Shown one piece after another: positions 1-7,042 of a stretch of 64,000 nt of DNA. Positions within the stretch are counted from its first letter, which is position 1; the number at the start of each line of letters is the position of its first letter. This DNA is from Chloroflexota bacterium (GTDB lineage Bacteria; Chloroflexota; Anaerolineae; Anaerolineales; Anaerolineaceae). The DNA is taken from contig WOUT01000005.1 in NCBI GenBank assembly GCA_009773005.1, positions 105,077 to 169,076 on the forward strand, in the 5' to 3' direction. Under the pieces are notes generated by a model. The model had not been told where the DNA came from, did not search any database, and saw only the letters and a program-made list of their open reading frames with translations. The translations under genes and the position numbers were made by a program.

Positions 1-77
1 AACTGGCGGATACCTGCACGTACAACGGCATGATCGTCGGCAAGAATAACTCGTATAAGGGGCTTAAATTCACTCAT
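1..77 (-). CDS. NarL/LuxR-type response regulator, N-terminus only (cut by window edge)
   Basis: The minus strand from the ATG at 77 reads through to base 1 without a stop and gives about 25 residues. They match the start of a receiver domain: a beta strand (IRVILADDH) with the acidic Asp-Asp pair, followed by VVRAGIR, as in NarL/FixJ regulators. The same opening is found in the complete regulator at 8848-9522, so the two are paralogues. The gene follows the DUF2085 gene (stop at 97), and its Shine-Dalgarno AGGAG overlaps that gene's end, so it probably belongs to the multicopper-oxidase operon. The phospho-acceptor Asp and the HTH domain lie outside the window. The family call is firm; the signal and targets are unknown. 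Confidence 0.8.
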   Translation of the reverse strand, partial: MSEFKPLIRVILADDHAVVRAGIRQ

Positions 78-96
78 GCGGCAATTTATTCTCCTG

Positions 97-933
97 TCAT
101 TTCGTTTCTTTCCGGTCCGATATGTTACTTCCTTGCCCTGTTCCTGCAATCAAGGTCAAGTTCAATAGACGTGTTTTTTCTGCCCTTAGCCAGGTTCGAT
201 ACTGGTATTTATCTATTATTACTTGTCCCGAATTTGTAAAAGCTTCATCAAGGAAAGGGAGACCAAACCAGATGATACCGAGACCAAACAACACCCCGGA
301 TATCAAGCGCATCCAGGCGTTGAAAGATCCCCAAGCATCGCCTGTATAAAAAGTAGTTGCAAAAATATCATTGGTCAATGTAGCCAGCCAGATATTTGAG
401 TCGCGGAATCCTTGACCAATACCTGCAAAGTCACTGATCAAATGAGTCGTTCCGTCAATTGCCATTGGCAAAAGCATTAAGAAAGCCCCCCACCAAGGCA
501 ACTGTAAGTTCTTTTTCCTGAAAACTCCCCAGAGAATCCCAAAACCCCAGAGGCTTGTGTACATAGACACCATCCGGTCAGACCAGCCAACTTTCCAACC
601 CATTTGTGAATTTCCCGCAAACTGCCGTAGGAATGCGATGTTATCTGTGTTTTGCCAGGCGGACTGTATTTCGGGAAGGGTATAGGATATTTTGGAACCA
701 AAGAGGAAATAAGAGCGTTCGGGTAATTGATGACAGAGGAAGGAGTACACCCAATAGATTGCCTTTCCTAGAATAGTCCACCCAATAGACATAAAAACAG
801 GTGCCAGGAATGGAAGAATCACAAATATCCCCAGAAATACGTTCACAACGGCTAACCAGTGCCGGCTCAACCAAAGTGCAAATTGATCAGTTTTCTTTAT
901 ATGAATCGTTTGTGTTTCGACTAGAGAAGGCAT
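97..933 (-). CDS. DUF2085 integral membrane protein
   Basis: A 278-residue protein with several hydrophobic segments (about residues 26-55, 130-160, 180-200 and 210-230). It has the DUF2085 landmarks CHQLPERSYFLFG near residue 67, GWSDRMVSMY near 117 and PMAIDGTTHL near 157. The conserved Cys-His and Asp-Gly positions suggest a metal or redox role in the membrane, but no member has a well-established function known to me. The ATG at 933 has GGAG nine bases upstream. It sits third in an operon after a multicopper oxidase and a YtkA-like lipoprotein and just before a response regulator, which points to copper or oxidative envelope chemistry by association only. Confidence 0.8.
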   Translation of the reverse strand: MPSLVETQTIHIKKTDQFALWLSRHWLAVVNVFLGIFVILPFLAPVFMSIGWTILGKAIYWVYSFLCHQLPERSYFLFGSKISYTLPEIQSAWQNTDNIAFLRQFAGNSQMGWKVGWSDRMVSMYTSLWGFGILWGVFRKKNLQLPWWGAFLMLLPMAIDGTTHLISDFAGIGQGFRDSNIWLATLTNDIFATTFYTGDAWGSFNAWMRLISGVLFGLGIIWFGLPFLDEAFTNSGQVIIDKYQYRTWLRAEKTRLLNLTLIAGTGQGSNISDRKETK

Positions 934-1002
934 ATTGTGGTACTCCGATCTGTGGCGCGCTCAAATATTGAACGCACCACAGAATTTAAAACTGCATCAG
1001 GG

Positions 1003-1395
1003 TTATTGAACTTTTAATTCGAAATCCTTCTTGAAATCCAAATTTTCTTTCCGAACGGCAACTGTAATTCTCCATGTTCCTGACATGTTGAAATCTGCTA
1101 TGATGGCATATATACCATTCCCTTGTTCCGTTGCCGCTCCACCCAATGTCATCCCGCTCATATCGATATGATCGGCGCTGACTTCCACTTTCGCTCCGGT
1201 CAACGGTTGGTCCTTTTGATCTCTGAGATCTAAGACTATTTCGGTTTTCCCTACGACCGGCTCAGTTGGGACGGTCTTAAGGGTATTTTTTGCAGGGTCC
1301 AATGCAGCAGCCTGTGGTTGTAATGAACTACTGCAGCCCACTAACAGAGTTGCTAAAATAAGTATTATTCCGATCCATTTCCATTGTTGGTACAT
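1003..1395 (-). CDS. YtkA/FixH-like lipoprotein
   Basis: A 130-residue exported lipoprotein. The N-terminus has one charged stretch, a hydrophobic core and a lipobox ending LLVGC at about residue 21, so Lgt (encoded at 5719-6510) should lipidate it. The rest is a single beta-sandwich domain of the YtkA/FixH type: a bond-like strand (TEIVLDLRDQKDQPLTGAKV), a Met-containing middle (ADHIDMSGMTLGGA) and a final WRITVAVRK strand. Family members are linked to copper handling and cytochrome oxidase assembly. AGGAG precedes the ATG at good spacing. The gene lies 18 bp downstream of the multicopper oxidase, so the two are probably co-transcribed and may work on the same outer-face copper site. Confidence 0.75.
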   Translation of the reverse strand: MYQQWKWIGIILILATLLVGCSSSLQPQAAALDPAKNTLKTVPTEPVVGKTEIVLDLRDQKDQPLTGAKVEVSADHIDMSGMTLGGAATEQGNGIYAIIADFNMSGTWRITVAVRKENLDFKKDFELKVQ

Positions 1396-1413
1396 AGTTG
1401 TTTTTCTCCTGGT

Positions 1414-2487
1414 TCAATCAGTAACATTAATCATCAACATCAAGCCGCCTGGCTCCACATTGTCGTTGGTTGTATGGTGGAGAATGTGGCAGTGCAGTAT
1501 CCATTGGCCTGTTTCATTGGCAACGAACTCGATGTCATACCGTTCACCCGGTGAAACCAACACAGTATCTTTGGTTAGTTGGGTTGCTTCTGGGACCGGA
1601 TGGCCGTCAGTTGCGACAATTTTAAAGGGAACTCCGTGCAAGTGAATTGGGTGAACAAACTGACCGATACCCGCCAAGCGCAAGCGGACGAGTTGTCCCT
1701 TCTTGACATTGATTGTCTCGGTATTTGGGAATGCCTTCCCATTGATGGTGAAGTAATTCGGTTCCATGCCTGCCATCGGCATAGCCGCAAAGGTTTGTCC
1801 GTTTTTGACTAACCATTCGGAAATCATGAGATTGACATCCACATCAGGTTTGGGTGTAATCGGTTTTTTGGAGTCAATGACGAAAGGTGCATATAACCCG
1901 GCAGAAACCTGAATATCGCCTTCATAATGCGAGTGGTACATGTAAGTACCGGCTGGTTGGGCGACAAACTCATAAGTAAAGGATTCGCCGGGTTGAACCG
2001 GTTTCTGGGTGACATTGGGAATACCATCCATTGCATTGGGCACAGCGATGCCGTGCCAGTGAATGGTGGTTGGCTCGGGTAGTTCATTTTTTAGGTTTAT
2101 TCGAACGGTATCGCCTTCAGTCACCCGAATCATCGGCCCCGGCACAGTTCCGTTATAAGTCCAAGCGGTTACAGAAACATCTTTTGTAATCGGCCAAATA
2201 ATCGGTTTAGCAGTCAACTCGAATACTTTAACGTTACCTTCCATGCGAAACAAGAGCGGTCGTCCACCAACTTTTTCTGTTGCATTTTGAATATTTTCTC
2301 CACCGATCGGCTGCATCATATGCGAGCTACCTGAAGAAGTCGTCATCATTCCGGGTGTTGCTGTCGCACTTATCGTTTTTTCGGAATTGATAAGTATCTC
2401 AGACCCAGTTGTATTTCTAGGTGAGCAAGCTGCCAATAGAAACAAACCTGCAGTGACAACAAGAATAAGCCAACGTATTCTAATTAT
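1414..2487 (-). CDS. Two-domain multicopper oxidase (lipoprotein), probable non-AUG start
   Basis: A copper oxidase of about 357 residues with two cupredoxin domains and all four His clusters in order: HWHG, HSH, HPIHLH and the C-terminal HCH-x2-HH with a following Met, the type 1/2/3 copper ligands. It is shorter than three-domain laccases and fits the two-domain laccase / nitrite-reductase-like group; the substrate cannot be read off. The start is odd. The first conventional start (TTG at 2445) leaves only a stub before the lipobox LLAAC. Extending upstream in frame to ATT (2484) or ATA (2487) gives a complete lipoprotein signal peptide (RIRWLILVVTAGLFLLAAC), and a perfect AGGAGG (2495-2500) lies 7 bases before the ATA and 10 before the ATT. 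It is first in its operon and has an upstream palindromic operator. Confidence 0.85.
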   Translation of the reverse strand: MIRIRWLILVVTAGLFLLAACSPRNTTGSEILINSEKTISATATPGMMTTSSGSSHMMQPIGGENIQNATEKVGGRPLLFRMEGNVKVFELTAKPIIWPITKDVSVTAWTYNGTVPGPMIRVTEGDTVRINLKNELPEPTTIHWHGIAVPNAMDGIPNVTQKPVQPGESFTYEFVAQPAGTYMYHSHYEGDIQVSAGLYAPFVIDSKKPITPKPDVDVNLMISEWLVKNGQTFAAMPMAGMEPNYFTINGKAFPNTETINVKKGQLVRLRLAGIGQFVHPIHLHGVPFKIVATDGHPVPEATQLTKDTVLVSPGERYDIEFVANETGQWILHCHILHHTTNDNVEPGGLMLMINVTD

Positions 2488-2581
2488 GGTGATTCCTCCT
2501 TGGGATTTAACCCATATTTATCTTCTCAAGATTAGACGATTAACCACCAAGAAATAAGTGTGTAATAGCTCGGTGTTAAAT

Positions 2582-2595
2582 GGGCAATTATGCCT
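2582..2595 (-). promoter_or_regulatory. Palindromic operator, site 1 (multicopper oxidase operon)
   Basis: The plus strand reads GGGCAATTATGCCT, a near-perfect inverted repeat (GGCA / TGCC around an AT core). It lies about 95 bases upstream of the multicopper oxidase start. The same 14-mer recurs upstream of the other operons of this island, so it is probably the binding site of a dimeric regulator. Which regulator binds is inference; the NarL-type pair at 7043-9522 is the best candidate. Confidence 0.6.
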
Positions 2596-2650
2596 AATAT
2601 TACTCAAGTTGTAGTCATTTGTCGTAAGGCAGTGTCACCTAATAGTTAAA

Positions 2651-3004
2651 CTATTTCATTACCTCTTTGTTTTGGTCTTCCAATGGGTAACTCACAGCAG
2701 GAAGTTGAGACAAAAAAACGATAAATCGGGATTGATGTGATCGTTTCAGATCATAATCCAGAAATACAGAAGTAAAATTGTCATCCCCGTCTATTACCAG
2801 AGTCGCCGGAGGCAGATCGTCTTGTGGGTAGACTAATAAAATGACCCTCCGACAAAAGCAATTGGAGTACTTGGTAAGGGCTGATAATAAATCAAACGAC
2901 CGCATCACCGAATATCCTACCGCCGTCAATTGATCAGTTAATTGGTTAACCGTCCTACTACAATCCTGTTTAATTATTAAAATGGGTTGTTTTCCTGCAT
3001 TCAT
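2651..3004 (-). CDS. Hypothetical protein, receiver-like fold possible
   Basis: A protein of 117 residues if started at the ATG at 3004; a longer reading from 3079 has a cysteine-rich, unlikely N-terminus. The chosen start gives NAGKQPILIIKQDC, resembling the first strand of a receiver or nucleotide-binding alpha/beta domain. A helix (TVNQLTDQLTAVGYSV) and a second strand (RRVILLVYP) follow. The usual phospho-acceptor Asp arrangement is not convincing, so I do not call it a response regulator. It lies 84 bp downstream of a small membrane protein and may share its transcript. No family is recognised. Confidence 0.5.
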   Translation of the reverse strand: MNAGKQPILIIKQDCSRTVNQLTDQLTAVGYSVMRSFDLLSALTKYSNCFCRRVILLVYPQDDLPPATLVIDGDDNFTSVFLDYDLKRSHQSRFIVFLSQLPAVSYPLEDQNKEVMK

Positions 3005-3088
3005 ATCAATTCTCAAGTTGCAGTTTAAGAAGTCTAAGTAATCTCGAGTAGAGCAAATAACAGTTTTGCAAGTAAACAATTCTGCCTA

Positions 3089-3382
3089 TCAATGGCATCC
3101 GTGTCTTCGATTTTGTGGATCTATATTTTCAACGTGCGCCGCGCTTAATTTATTGGGCGAATTGGATGGAGTGATTTGGTACTGATTGTCATTTTGCTTG
3201 CCATGTCCAGAATGCATCCAGAAATGGCTTAAGATCATAGCCGCAAAAAAGCCATATTTTATTACAACACGCGGTTGTACGTTAAATATAAAAGTCGCTA
3301 TCAGAGCGATCGAAATCCCGGCAATTGCAATAAGACCCAGTGTAGGGATACGAAATTTATTTGAAGGGGTGAGCTGCTCCAT
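3089..3382 (-). CDS. Small membrane protein, DUF2933-like
   Basis: A 97-residue protein with one long or two short membrane segments (about residues 15-55) ending in FAAMILSHFWMHSGHGKQ. A membrane helix followed by a short His/Met/Gly-rich stretch is seen again in the 78-residue protein at 20273-20509, and this layout is typical of DUF2933 proteins that travel with copper and heavy-metal genes. The C-terminal tail is hydrophilic and ends RRHGCH, then two consecutive stops (TGA TAG). An upstream operator-like site at 3458-3471 and a good AGGAGGCTTTTC leader support transcription from its own promoter. Function unknown; metal handling is inferred from context. Confidence 0.6.
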   Translation of the reverse strand: MEQLTPSNKFRIPTLGLIAIAGISIALIATFIFNVQPRVVIKYGFFAAMILSHFWMHSGHGKQNDNQYQITPSNSPNKLSAAHVENIDPQNRRHGCH

Positions 3383-3457
3383 GAAAAGCCTCCTTTGTAC
3401 TACAAATATAGTGGGTCAGAAGACTTGCGAAAAGCGCTGTTCAGCGTGTTTAAACGT

Positions 3458-3471
3458 CAGCAGAAATGCCT
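3458..3471 (-). promoter_or_regulatory. Degenerate palindromic operator, site 2
   Basis: On the minus strand the site reads AGGCATTTCTGCTG and matches the island consensus AGGCATAATTGCCT at 9 of 14 positions, including the whole left half. It lies 76 bases upstream of the small membrane protein at 3089-3382, at the same distance and orientation as the stronger sites. It is the weakest of the six. Confidence 0.35.
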
Positions 3472-3532
3472 ATATTGGGATGAATTGGTTATATTCGAAG
3501 CATTGGCTTGGTGAAAATCTCCACCCAAATGT

Positions 3533-3574
3533 AAAAAACAACCTGACTAAAACTTCTCAGTCAGGTTGTTTTTT
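3533..3574 (-). terminator. Bidirectional rho-independent terminator
   Basis: AAAAAACAACCTGACT and AGTCAGGTTGTTTTTT form a perfect 16-bp inverted repeat around a 10-base loop. It has an A-run on one side and a T-run on the other, so it works on either strand. On the minus strand it ends the operon whose last gene is the methyltransferase (stop at 3620) and insulates the next minus-strand promoter. Confidence 0.9.
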
Positions 3575-3619
3575 CAGTTCGACACCCGGAAAGATAAAAA
3601 TACTTGTTTAATTATAGGC

Positions 3620-4261
3620 TCAATATAAGGATTGATAATAGATCAGTTCTCCAAAGACCGTGTTGAAATGCTTTGATTCAATGATCTCGGAGAATCCTGC
3701 CTGGTGAAGCATTATTGGTATTAGACCACGGATATTATCTCCTGCTTCTTCCAGCCTTGAAATTAGAATCGAGACTAGGCGCATTCCGAGGTTCGTCGGC
3801 TTTCCAAAATCCAGCAGGTGAAACTCTCCACTTGGTTTCAAGACCCTAAAAACCTCGCAAAAAGTTTTAAGTTTATTTTGAGCCGTCAGGTGATGGATCA
3901 TCAGACTGGAGATGACACGGTCGTATGAAGCAGGCGGGTATGGCAATTCATAAGCTAGTCCTTTCTCCCACTCGATATCCAAACCAACGGCATCAGCTTT
4001 ACTTCTGGCAATTTGAAGCACTGCTGGATCGCCATCCAGACCAAACAATTCAATTTGAGGAAGAAACTGTTTGATCTGGATAGTCAAAGTGCCAGTGCCG
4101 CAACCAAGGTCCAGTACCTTTTGACCAGCTTCCAGGTGGGAATGTTCCACAAGATAGCGCTTGAAGGTTTCTTCTCGCATTCCCCATTTGAGCAACGGGT
4201 CATAAAGAGGGGTCAACCAGTTTTGATTTAAAGCAGGAATGTACTTTTCATTTTTTTTCAT
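3620..4261 (-). CDS. Class I SAM-dependent methyltransferase
   Basis: A 213-residue Rossmann methyltransferase. Motif I is VLDLGCGTGTL (about residues 49-59). An acidic residue that binds the SAM ribose follows in FGLDGDP, and DRVISSLMIHHL forms motif IV. The layout resembles UbiE/COQ5 and small-molecule methyltransferases, but the acceptor cannot be told. It lacks the conserved Cys set of arsenite methyltransferases. It is the last gene of the run YHS-lgt-small peptide-cupredoxin-CcdA, only 4 bp after the CcdA gene, and is followed by a strong terminator. A role in modifying a metal, metalloid or membrane quinone is only a guess from these neighbours. Confidence 0.8.
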   Translation of the reverse strand: MKKNEKYIPALNQNWLTPLYDPLLKWGMREETFKRYLVEHSHLEAGQKVLDLGCGTGTLTIQIKQFLPQIELFGLDGDPAVLQIARSKADAVGLDIEWEKGLAYELPYPPASYDRVISSLMIHHLTAQNKLKTFCEVFRVLKPSGEFHLLDFGKPTNLGMRLVSILISRLEEAGDNIRGLIPIMLHQAGFSEIIESKHFNTVFGELIYYQSLY

Positions 4262-4265
4262 TGAA

Positions 4266-5087
4266 TCACACCGTTGAGAGAATGATCAACCCCATTACAA
4301 CCACCCCACCGCCTAACACAAGGCGCACCCATTCTTTGTGGTGCAGGTTCCAATGAGCCAGACGGTTAAGAGTTGGACGGGCAGAAGCCAGGATCAAGAT
4401 TACCACTAGCGGGAGGATAAAAATGAAGTTATATAGTAAAAGGTAACCATACCCAAGCATGGCAGTGGGTTGGAGTGCCAGGAGGCTGAGCACACCAAGA
4501 TAAACCGCACCGCTGCATGGTACAGTACAGAGACCGATTAGAAATCCACCGACAATCAGAGCAGGCACAGTCGCTTTTTGAGCAGACTTTCGGGCGATCT
4601 CGCTAATCTTACCGGGTGCTTGAAGTTTCCATCCCCAATCCGGGAGGAAGAAATCCTTGATCATCCATAAACCAATCAAGATTGCCACTAATGCTCCAAG
4701 ACGAGCAGGCAAATGCTGGCGAGTAAAGAATTCTGCCGCTTTCAGTAAACCGACACCCAGCGCGAGATAAGTCAGGAATACAGCGCCGATGTATATGCTA
4801 CCCATCCCAACCAGGCGAGCGCGCGTGGCTGCAACATTTTGTTCTCCGGCTTTCAATGTCGTGAGCAAGGCAGTGATGAACAATAGCAGCACCGTGAAAG
4901 CACAGGGGTTGATTCCATCCACTGCTCCCGCTATGATCACTGTCGGGAGAGTGATGGCAGGCAAGTAGCTTTGCATAGCCATATCGGGCGCGTTCGGATG
5001 CCAGAAACCCGCTAGACCAATCGTGCCTAAAGCCAGGATGCCCAAGACTAACAGAATCAGGTTACGACGGAGACTAGGAGAAGTCAT
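4266..5087 (-). CDS. CcdA/DsbD-family transmembrane thiol electron carrier
   Basis: A 273-residue polytopic membrane protein with two halves, each carrying one redox Cys after a Pro-containing turn: NPCAFTVLLL near residue 60 and TVPCSGAVYLG near residue 190. This is the hallmark of CcdA/DsbD-type proteins, which move electrons from cytoplasmic thioredoxin to exported thiol proteins such as apocytochromes or copper chaperones. An ATG at 5102 is possible, but the ATG at 5087 has GAAGGA at correct spacing and avoids overlap with the upstream stop, so I use it. Direct neighbours are a cupredoxin and a methyltransferase. Likely clients are the Cys-rich CuA proteins and the Cys-Sec protein of this island; that is inference. 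Confidence 0.85.
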   Translation of the reverse strand: MTSPSLRRNLILLVLGILALGTIGLAGFWHPNAPDMAMQSYLPAITLPTVIIAGAVDGINPCAFTVLLLFITALLTTLKAGEQNVAATRARLVGMGSIYIGAVFLTYLALGVGLLKAAEFFTRQHLPARLGALVAILIGLWMIKDFFLPDWGWKLQAPGKISEIARKSAQKATVPALIVGGFLIGLCTVPCSGAVYLGVLSLLALQPTAMLGYGYLLLYNFIFILPLVVILILASARPTLNRLAHWNLHHKEWVRLVLGGGVVVMGLIILSTV

Positions 5088-5091
5088 GTCG

Positions 5092-5553
5092 CTATCCTTC
5101 AACGATTAACTTGCCATTCATTGTCGGGTTGGCGCGACCACCGCAGCAAATGTCACAGTAAAAAACATATGTGCCAGGTTTGGTTGGGATGAAGGTCGTC
5201 ATAGCAGATCCCTCTGGGGGAGCTACAACATTTGCGTTGAAATCGTCAACTGCCCATTGGTGTTTACCGCCGCCATCCGTGTGATGTGAATTGTCCAAGC
5301 TGCGCAGTCGGATCGTAACCGGTTCACCGACTTTTACCCGGATTTCGTCTTTATCAAAACCACCCATATCAGCGGAAATATCAATTACATTCTCTGCCAC
5401 CGGTAAAGGTGGTTTATAGAAGGCATTGAACAGTAATGTTCCTGCCAAACCAAGCACGATTACAGCAATTACAAGAAAACCGAACTTTTTTAGACGCTGC
5501 TGTTTACGGTGGCGAGTTTTGCGAGTCGCTTTATGTTTAATGTTTTCATTCAT
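5092..5553 (-). CDS. Membrane-anchored cupredoxin with variant CuA-like site
   Basis: A 153-residue protein: a basic N-terminus rich in Arg, Lys and His (residues 1-24), one membrane anchor (about 25-47) and an outward cupredoxin domain. Copper ligands are suggested by a His pair in NSHHTDG and by the loop YCDICC followed by GGRANPTM. In true CuA domains the loop is C-x3-C-x3-H-x2-M. Here C-x3-C and a downstream Met are present, but there is an extra Cys and the His position is not filled, so the metal centre may differ (nitrosocyanin-like or chaperone-like). It sits between a 43-residue membrane peptide and CcdA in one operon. Confidence 0.75.
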   Translation of the reverse strand: MNENIKHKATRKTRHRKQQRLKKFGFLVIAVIVLGLAGTLLFNAFYKPPLPVAENVIDISADMGGFDKDEIRVKVGEPVTIRLRSLDNSHHTDGGGKHQWAVDDFNANVVAPPEGSAMTTFIPTKPGTYVFYCDICCGGRANPTMNGKLIVEG

Positions 5554-5565
5554 AGCGAAGCTTTC

Positions 5566-5697
5566 TTATTTCCAGAATTGCGAGATGCTTTGTACAAAAA
5601 GAAAAATTCCTATTCCTAAAATTATGCTCACCAAGAGGTAGTAGGCTACTTTTTGTAACCTCGAGGATTGGAATAATTTACCATGATTGGTTTCCAT
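5566..5697 (-). CDS. 43-residue single-pass membrane peptide
   Basis: A short gene in the gap between lgt and the cupredoxin gene. The ATG at 5697 has GGAGG nine bases upstream and the frame closes with TAA at 5566-5568. The product starts with a hydrophilic METNHGKLFQSSRLQKVAYY, then one hydrophobic helix (LLVSIILGIGIFLFV) and a short tail ending SQFWK. Start, ribosome site and position inside a tight operon all fit a real gene, and the topology (Lys-rich inside, helix, short outside tail) is like small subunits of membrane complexes. I do not recognise a family. Confidence 0.65.
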   Translation of the reverse strand: METNHGKLFQSSRLQKVAYYLLVSIILGIGIFLFVQSISQFWK

Positions 5698-5718
5698 TTT
5701 ATACGACCTCCAATGACA

Positions 5719-6510
5719 TCAAACTTTCATGTAGGACTGCCGGAATTTCAATGTTGTGATTGCGAGCAGAGGCAGGCTGACCGCGAACACCAGCACGCTG
5801 ATAATTTGAGCCTGGTTTAGACCCATGGCGATGACCTTGTAAGAGCTGGTAAAAGCTATAAAAAAACGCATAGAGGAATACAACACCAAATAAATCAAAG
5901 TCAAGACCCCGTCAGGCAAGTTTTTCTTACGCAAACTCCATAACAAAGCAAAGATCGACAAGTTCATTAAGATTTCATAAACAGGGGTTGGGGTATAGTA
6001 AACACCAAGTTGGGGAACCATTGCATCTGGACTGGTATAAGCAAATCCAAAAGGACCATCTGTCGGTTTGCCGACCGCATCACCGGTAATGATGCAAGCG
6101 ATCCTCCCGATAGCCTGTCCTAAAACAACGCCAGGTACCAGTGCATCTAATAAACGCGGCAATCCCCAGTGCTGGACGCGAGCCAGGATAGCGGCAGCAA
6201 TCAAACCCCCTATTACTCCACCCCAGATAGCCAATCCACCCTCCCAGATGTATAGTGCACGAATTGGGTTAGCAGCGTATTCGTCCGGCCAGTGGTCAAT
6301 GACATGGAACACGCGGGCGCCGATTAAACCGGCAATCACAACCCAAAGCAGGCTGTTGGCGACATCCTCTGTATTAAATCCTTTTCGGCCTGCTTCACGC
6401 ATTGCGATCCAGACACCAATAAACATGGCCGCCGTTACGATCAGGCTGTACCAGCGCAGATGAAAGTGACCTATTGAAAAAAGAATTGGATCAATCGAAA
6501 TTGTAAGCAT
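5719..6510 (-). CDS. lgt: Prolipoprotein diacylglyceryl transferase
   Basis: A 263-residue membrane enzyme that transfers diacylglycerol from phosphatidylglycerol to the lipobox Cys of exported lipoproteins. The start FHLRWYSLIV and the segment GQAIGRIACIITGDAVGKPT (about residues 134-153, the Lgt signature with its essential Arg) identify it, with HLRWY near residue 17 and about seven membrane helices. Length is normal for Lgt. It is unusual for lgt to sit in a copper-type operon, here second after a YHS gene. It may be an extra copy serving the many lipoproteins of this island (1003, 1414, 12459, 19705); whether the genome has another lgt cannot be seen. Confidence 0.92.
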   Translation of the reverse strand: MLTISIDPILFSIGHFHLRWYSLIVTAAMFIGVWIAMREAGRKGFNTEDVANSLLWVVIAGLIGARVFHVIDHWPDEYAANPIRALYIWEGGLAIWGGVIGGLIAAAILARVQHWGLPRLLDALVPGVVLGQAIGRIACIITGDAVGKPTDGPFGFAYTSPDAMVPQLGVYYTPTPVYEILMNLSIFALLWSLRKKNLPDGVLTLIYLVLYSSMRFFIAFTSSYKVIAMGLNQAQIISVLVFAVSLPLLAITTLKFRQSYMKV

Positions 6511-6527
6511 GTAACCTTTTTAATTTC

Positions 6528-6558
6528 TTCCCCGTTTGAAATGCCGTCAAACGGGGAA
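6528..6558. other. Hairpin between YHS gene and lgt
   Basis: TTCCCCGTTTGA and TCAAACGGGGAA form a perfect 12-bp stem with a 7-base loop in the gap between the two genes. There is no T-run on either side, so it is not a clear terminator. It could protect or process the mRNA and set different levels for the YHS gene and the genes downstream. Confidence 0.6.
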
Positions 6559-6581
6559 TTTAGGGAGGGAATTGATGGTTT

Positions 6582-6752
6582 TTATTGGCAGCAGTGCTTG
6601 GTCTCTGCCTTTTGCACATATTTCTGAGGTTCATTATCGAAAGCTTTCTTGCAGCCTTGCGAGCAGAAATAGTAGGTCTTTCCCTGGTAGTCCGATTTAC
6701 CGGCGGCTGTTGTTGGATCAACATCCATTCCGCAGACTGGGTCTTTTGCCAT
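6582..6752 (-). CDS. YHS-domain metal-binding protein, 56 residues
   Basis: The ATG at 6752, eight bases after AGAAGGAG, opens a 56-codon frame ending in TAA. The product is one YHS domain: DPVCGMDVDP at the start, then KTYYFCSQGCKKAFD and a C-terminal HCCQ. The pairs C-x-M and C-x3-C are the usual metal-binding residues of YHS and TRASH domains found in copper and silver ATPases and dehalogenase-type proteins. It is cytoplasmic, with no signal peptide. It leads the operon that continues with lgt, the small peptide, cupredoxin, CcdA and methyltransferase. A cytoplasmic metal chaperone or sensor role is likely but not shown. Confidence 0.85.
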   Translation of the reverse strand: MAKDPVCGMDVDPTTAAGKSDYQGKTYYFCSQGCKKAFDNEPQKYVQKAETKHCCQ

Positions 6753-6865
6753 AGTTTTTTCTCCTTCTGATAATTTATATATCCTGATTGTCGGCTATCC
6801 ACCTTCAATGCCAGTATACGGCACCGTATTTAGATAGAACAGCGCCAAGTTGCCGGATTTAGGCT

Positions 6866-6879
6866 AAGCGTTTTTGCCT
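6866..6879 (-). promoter_or_regulatory. Degenerate palindromic operator, site 3 (YHS operon)
   Basis: The minus strand reads AGGCAAAAACGCTT, matching AGGCA-n4-GCyT of the island consensus, 114 bases upstream of the YHS start. The arms are weaker than in sites 1, 4 and 5 but the left half is intact. Confidence 0.4.
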
Positions 6880-7042
6880 ATTATTCAGTTTCTTGGGTAT
6901 ATCCGGGTATATTTAATTACCAACTATGGTCCAATGAATGTTTGGAGAAAAATCAGCAAAAGGTAGAAATGAATTTACAGAAAAGACCAGTCCGTTCAGA
7001 TTTTAATAATTTATGAGAAAGAGATGGTATTGCGCTTTCACG

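Noticed and set aside
3086..3091. TGA after GCH at the end of the DUF2933-like gene as a third selenocysteine
   Set aside because: The TGA is followed at once by TAG in the same frame, so there is no continuing protein.
3383..3611. Plus-strand frame across the terminator at 3533-3574
   Set aside because: It runs through a perfect bidirectional terminator and has no ribosome site; it is a shadow of the operator region.
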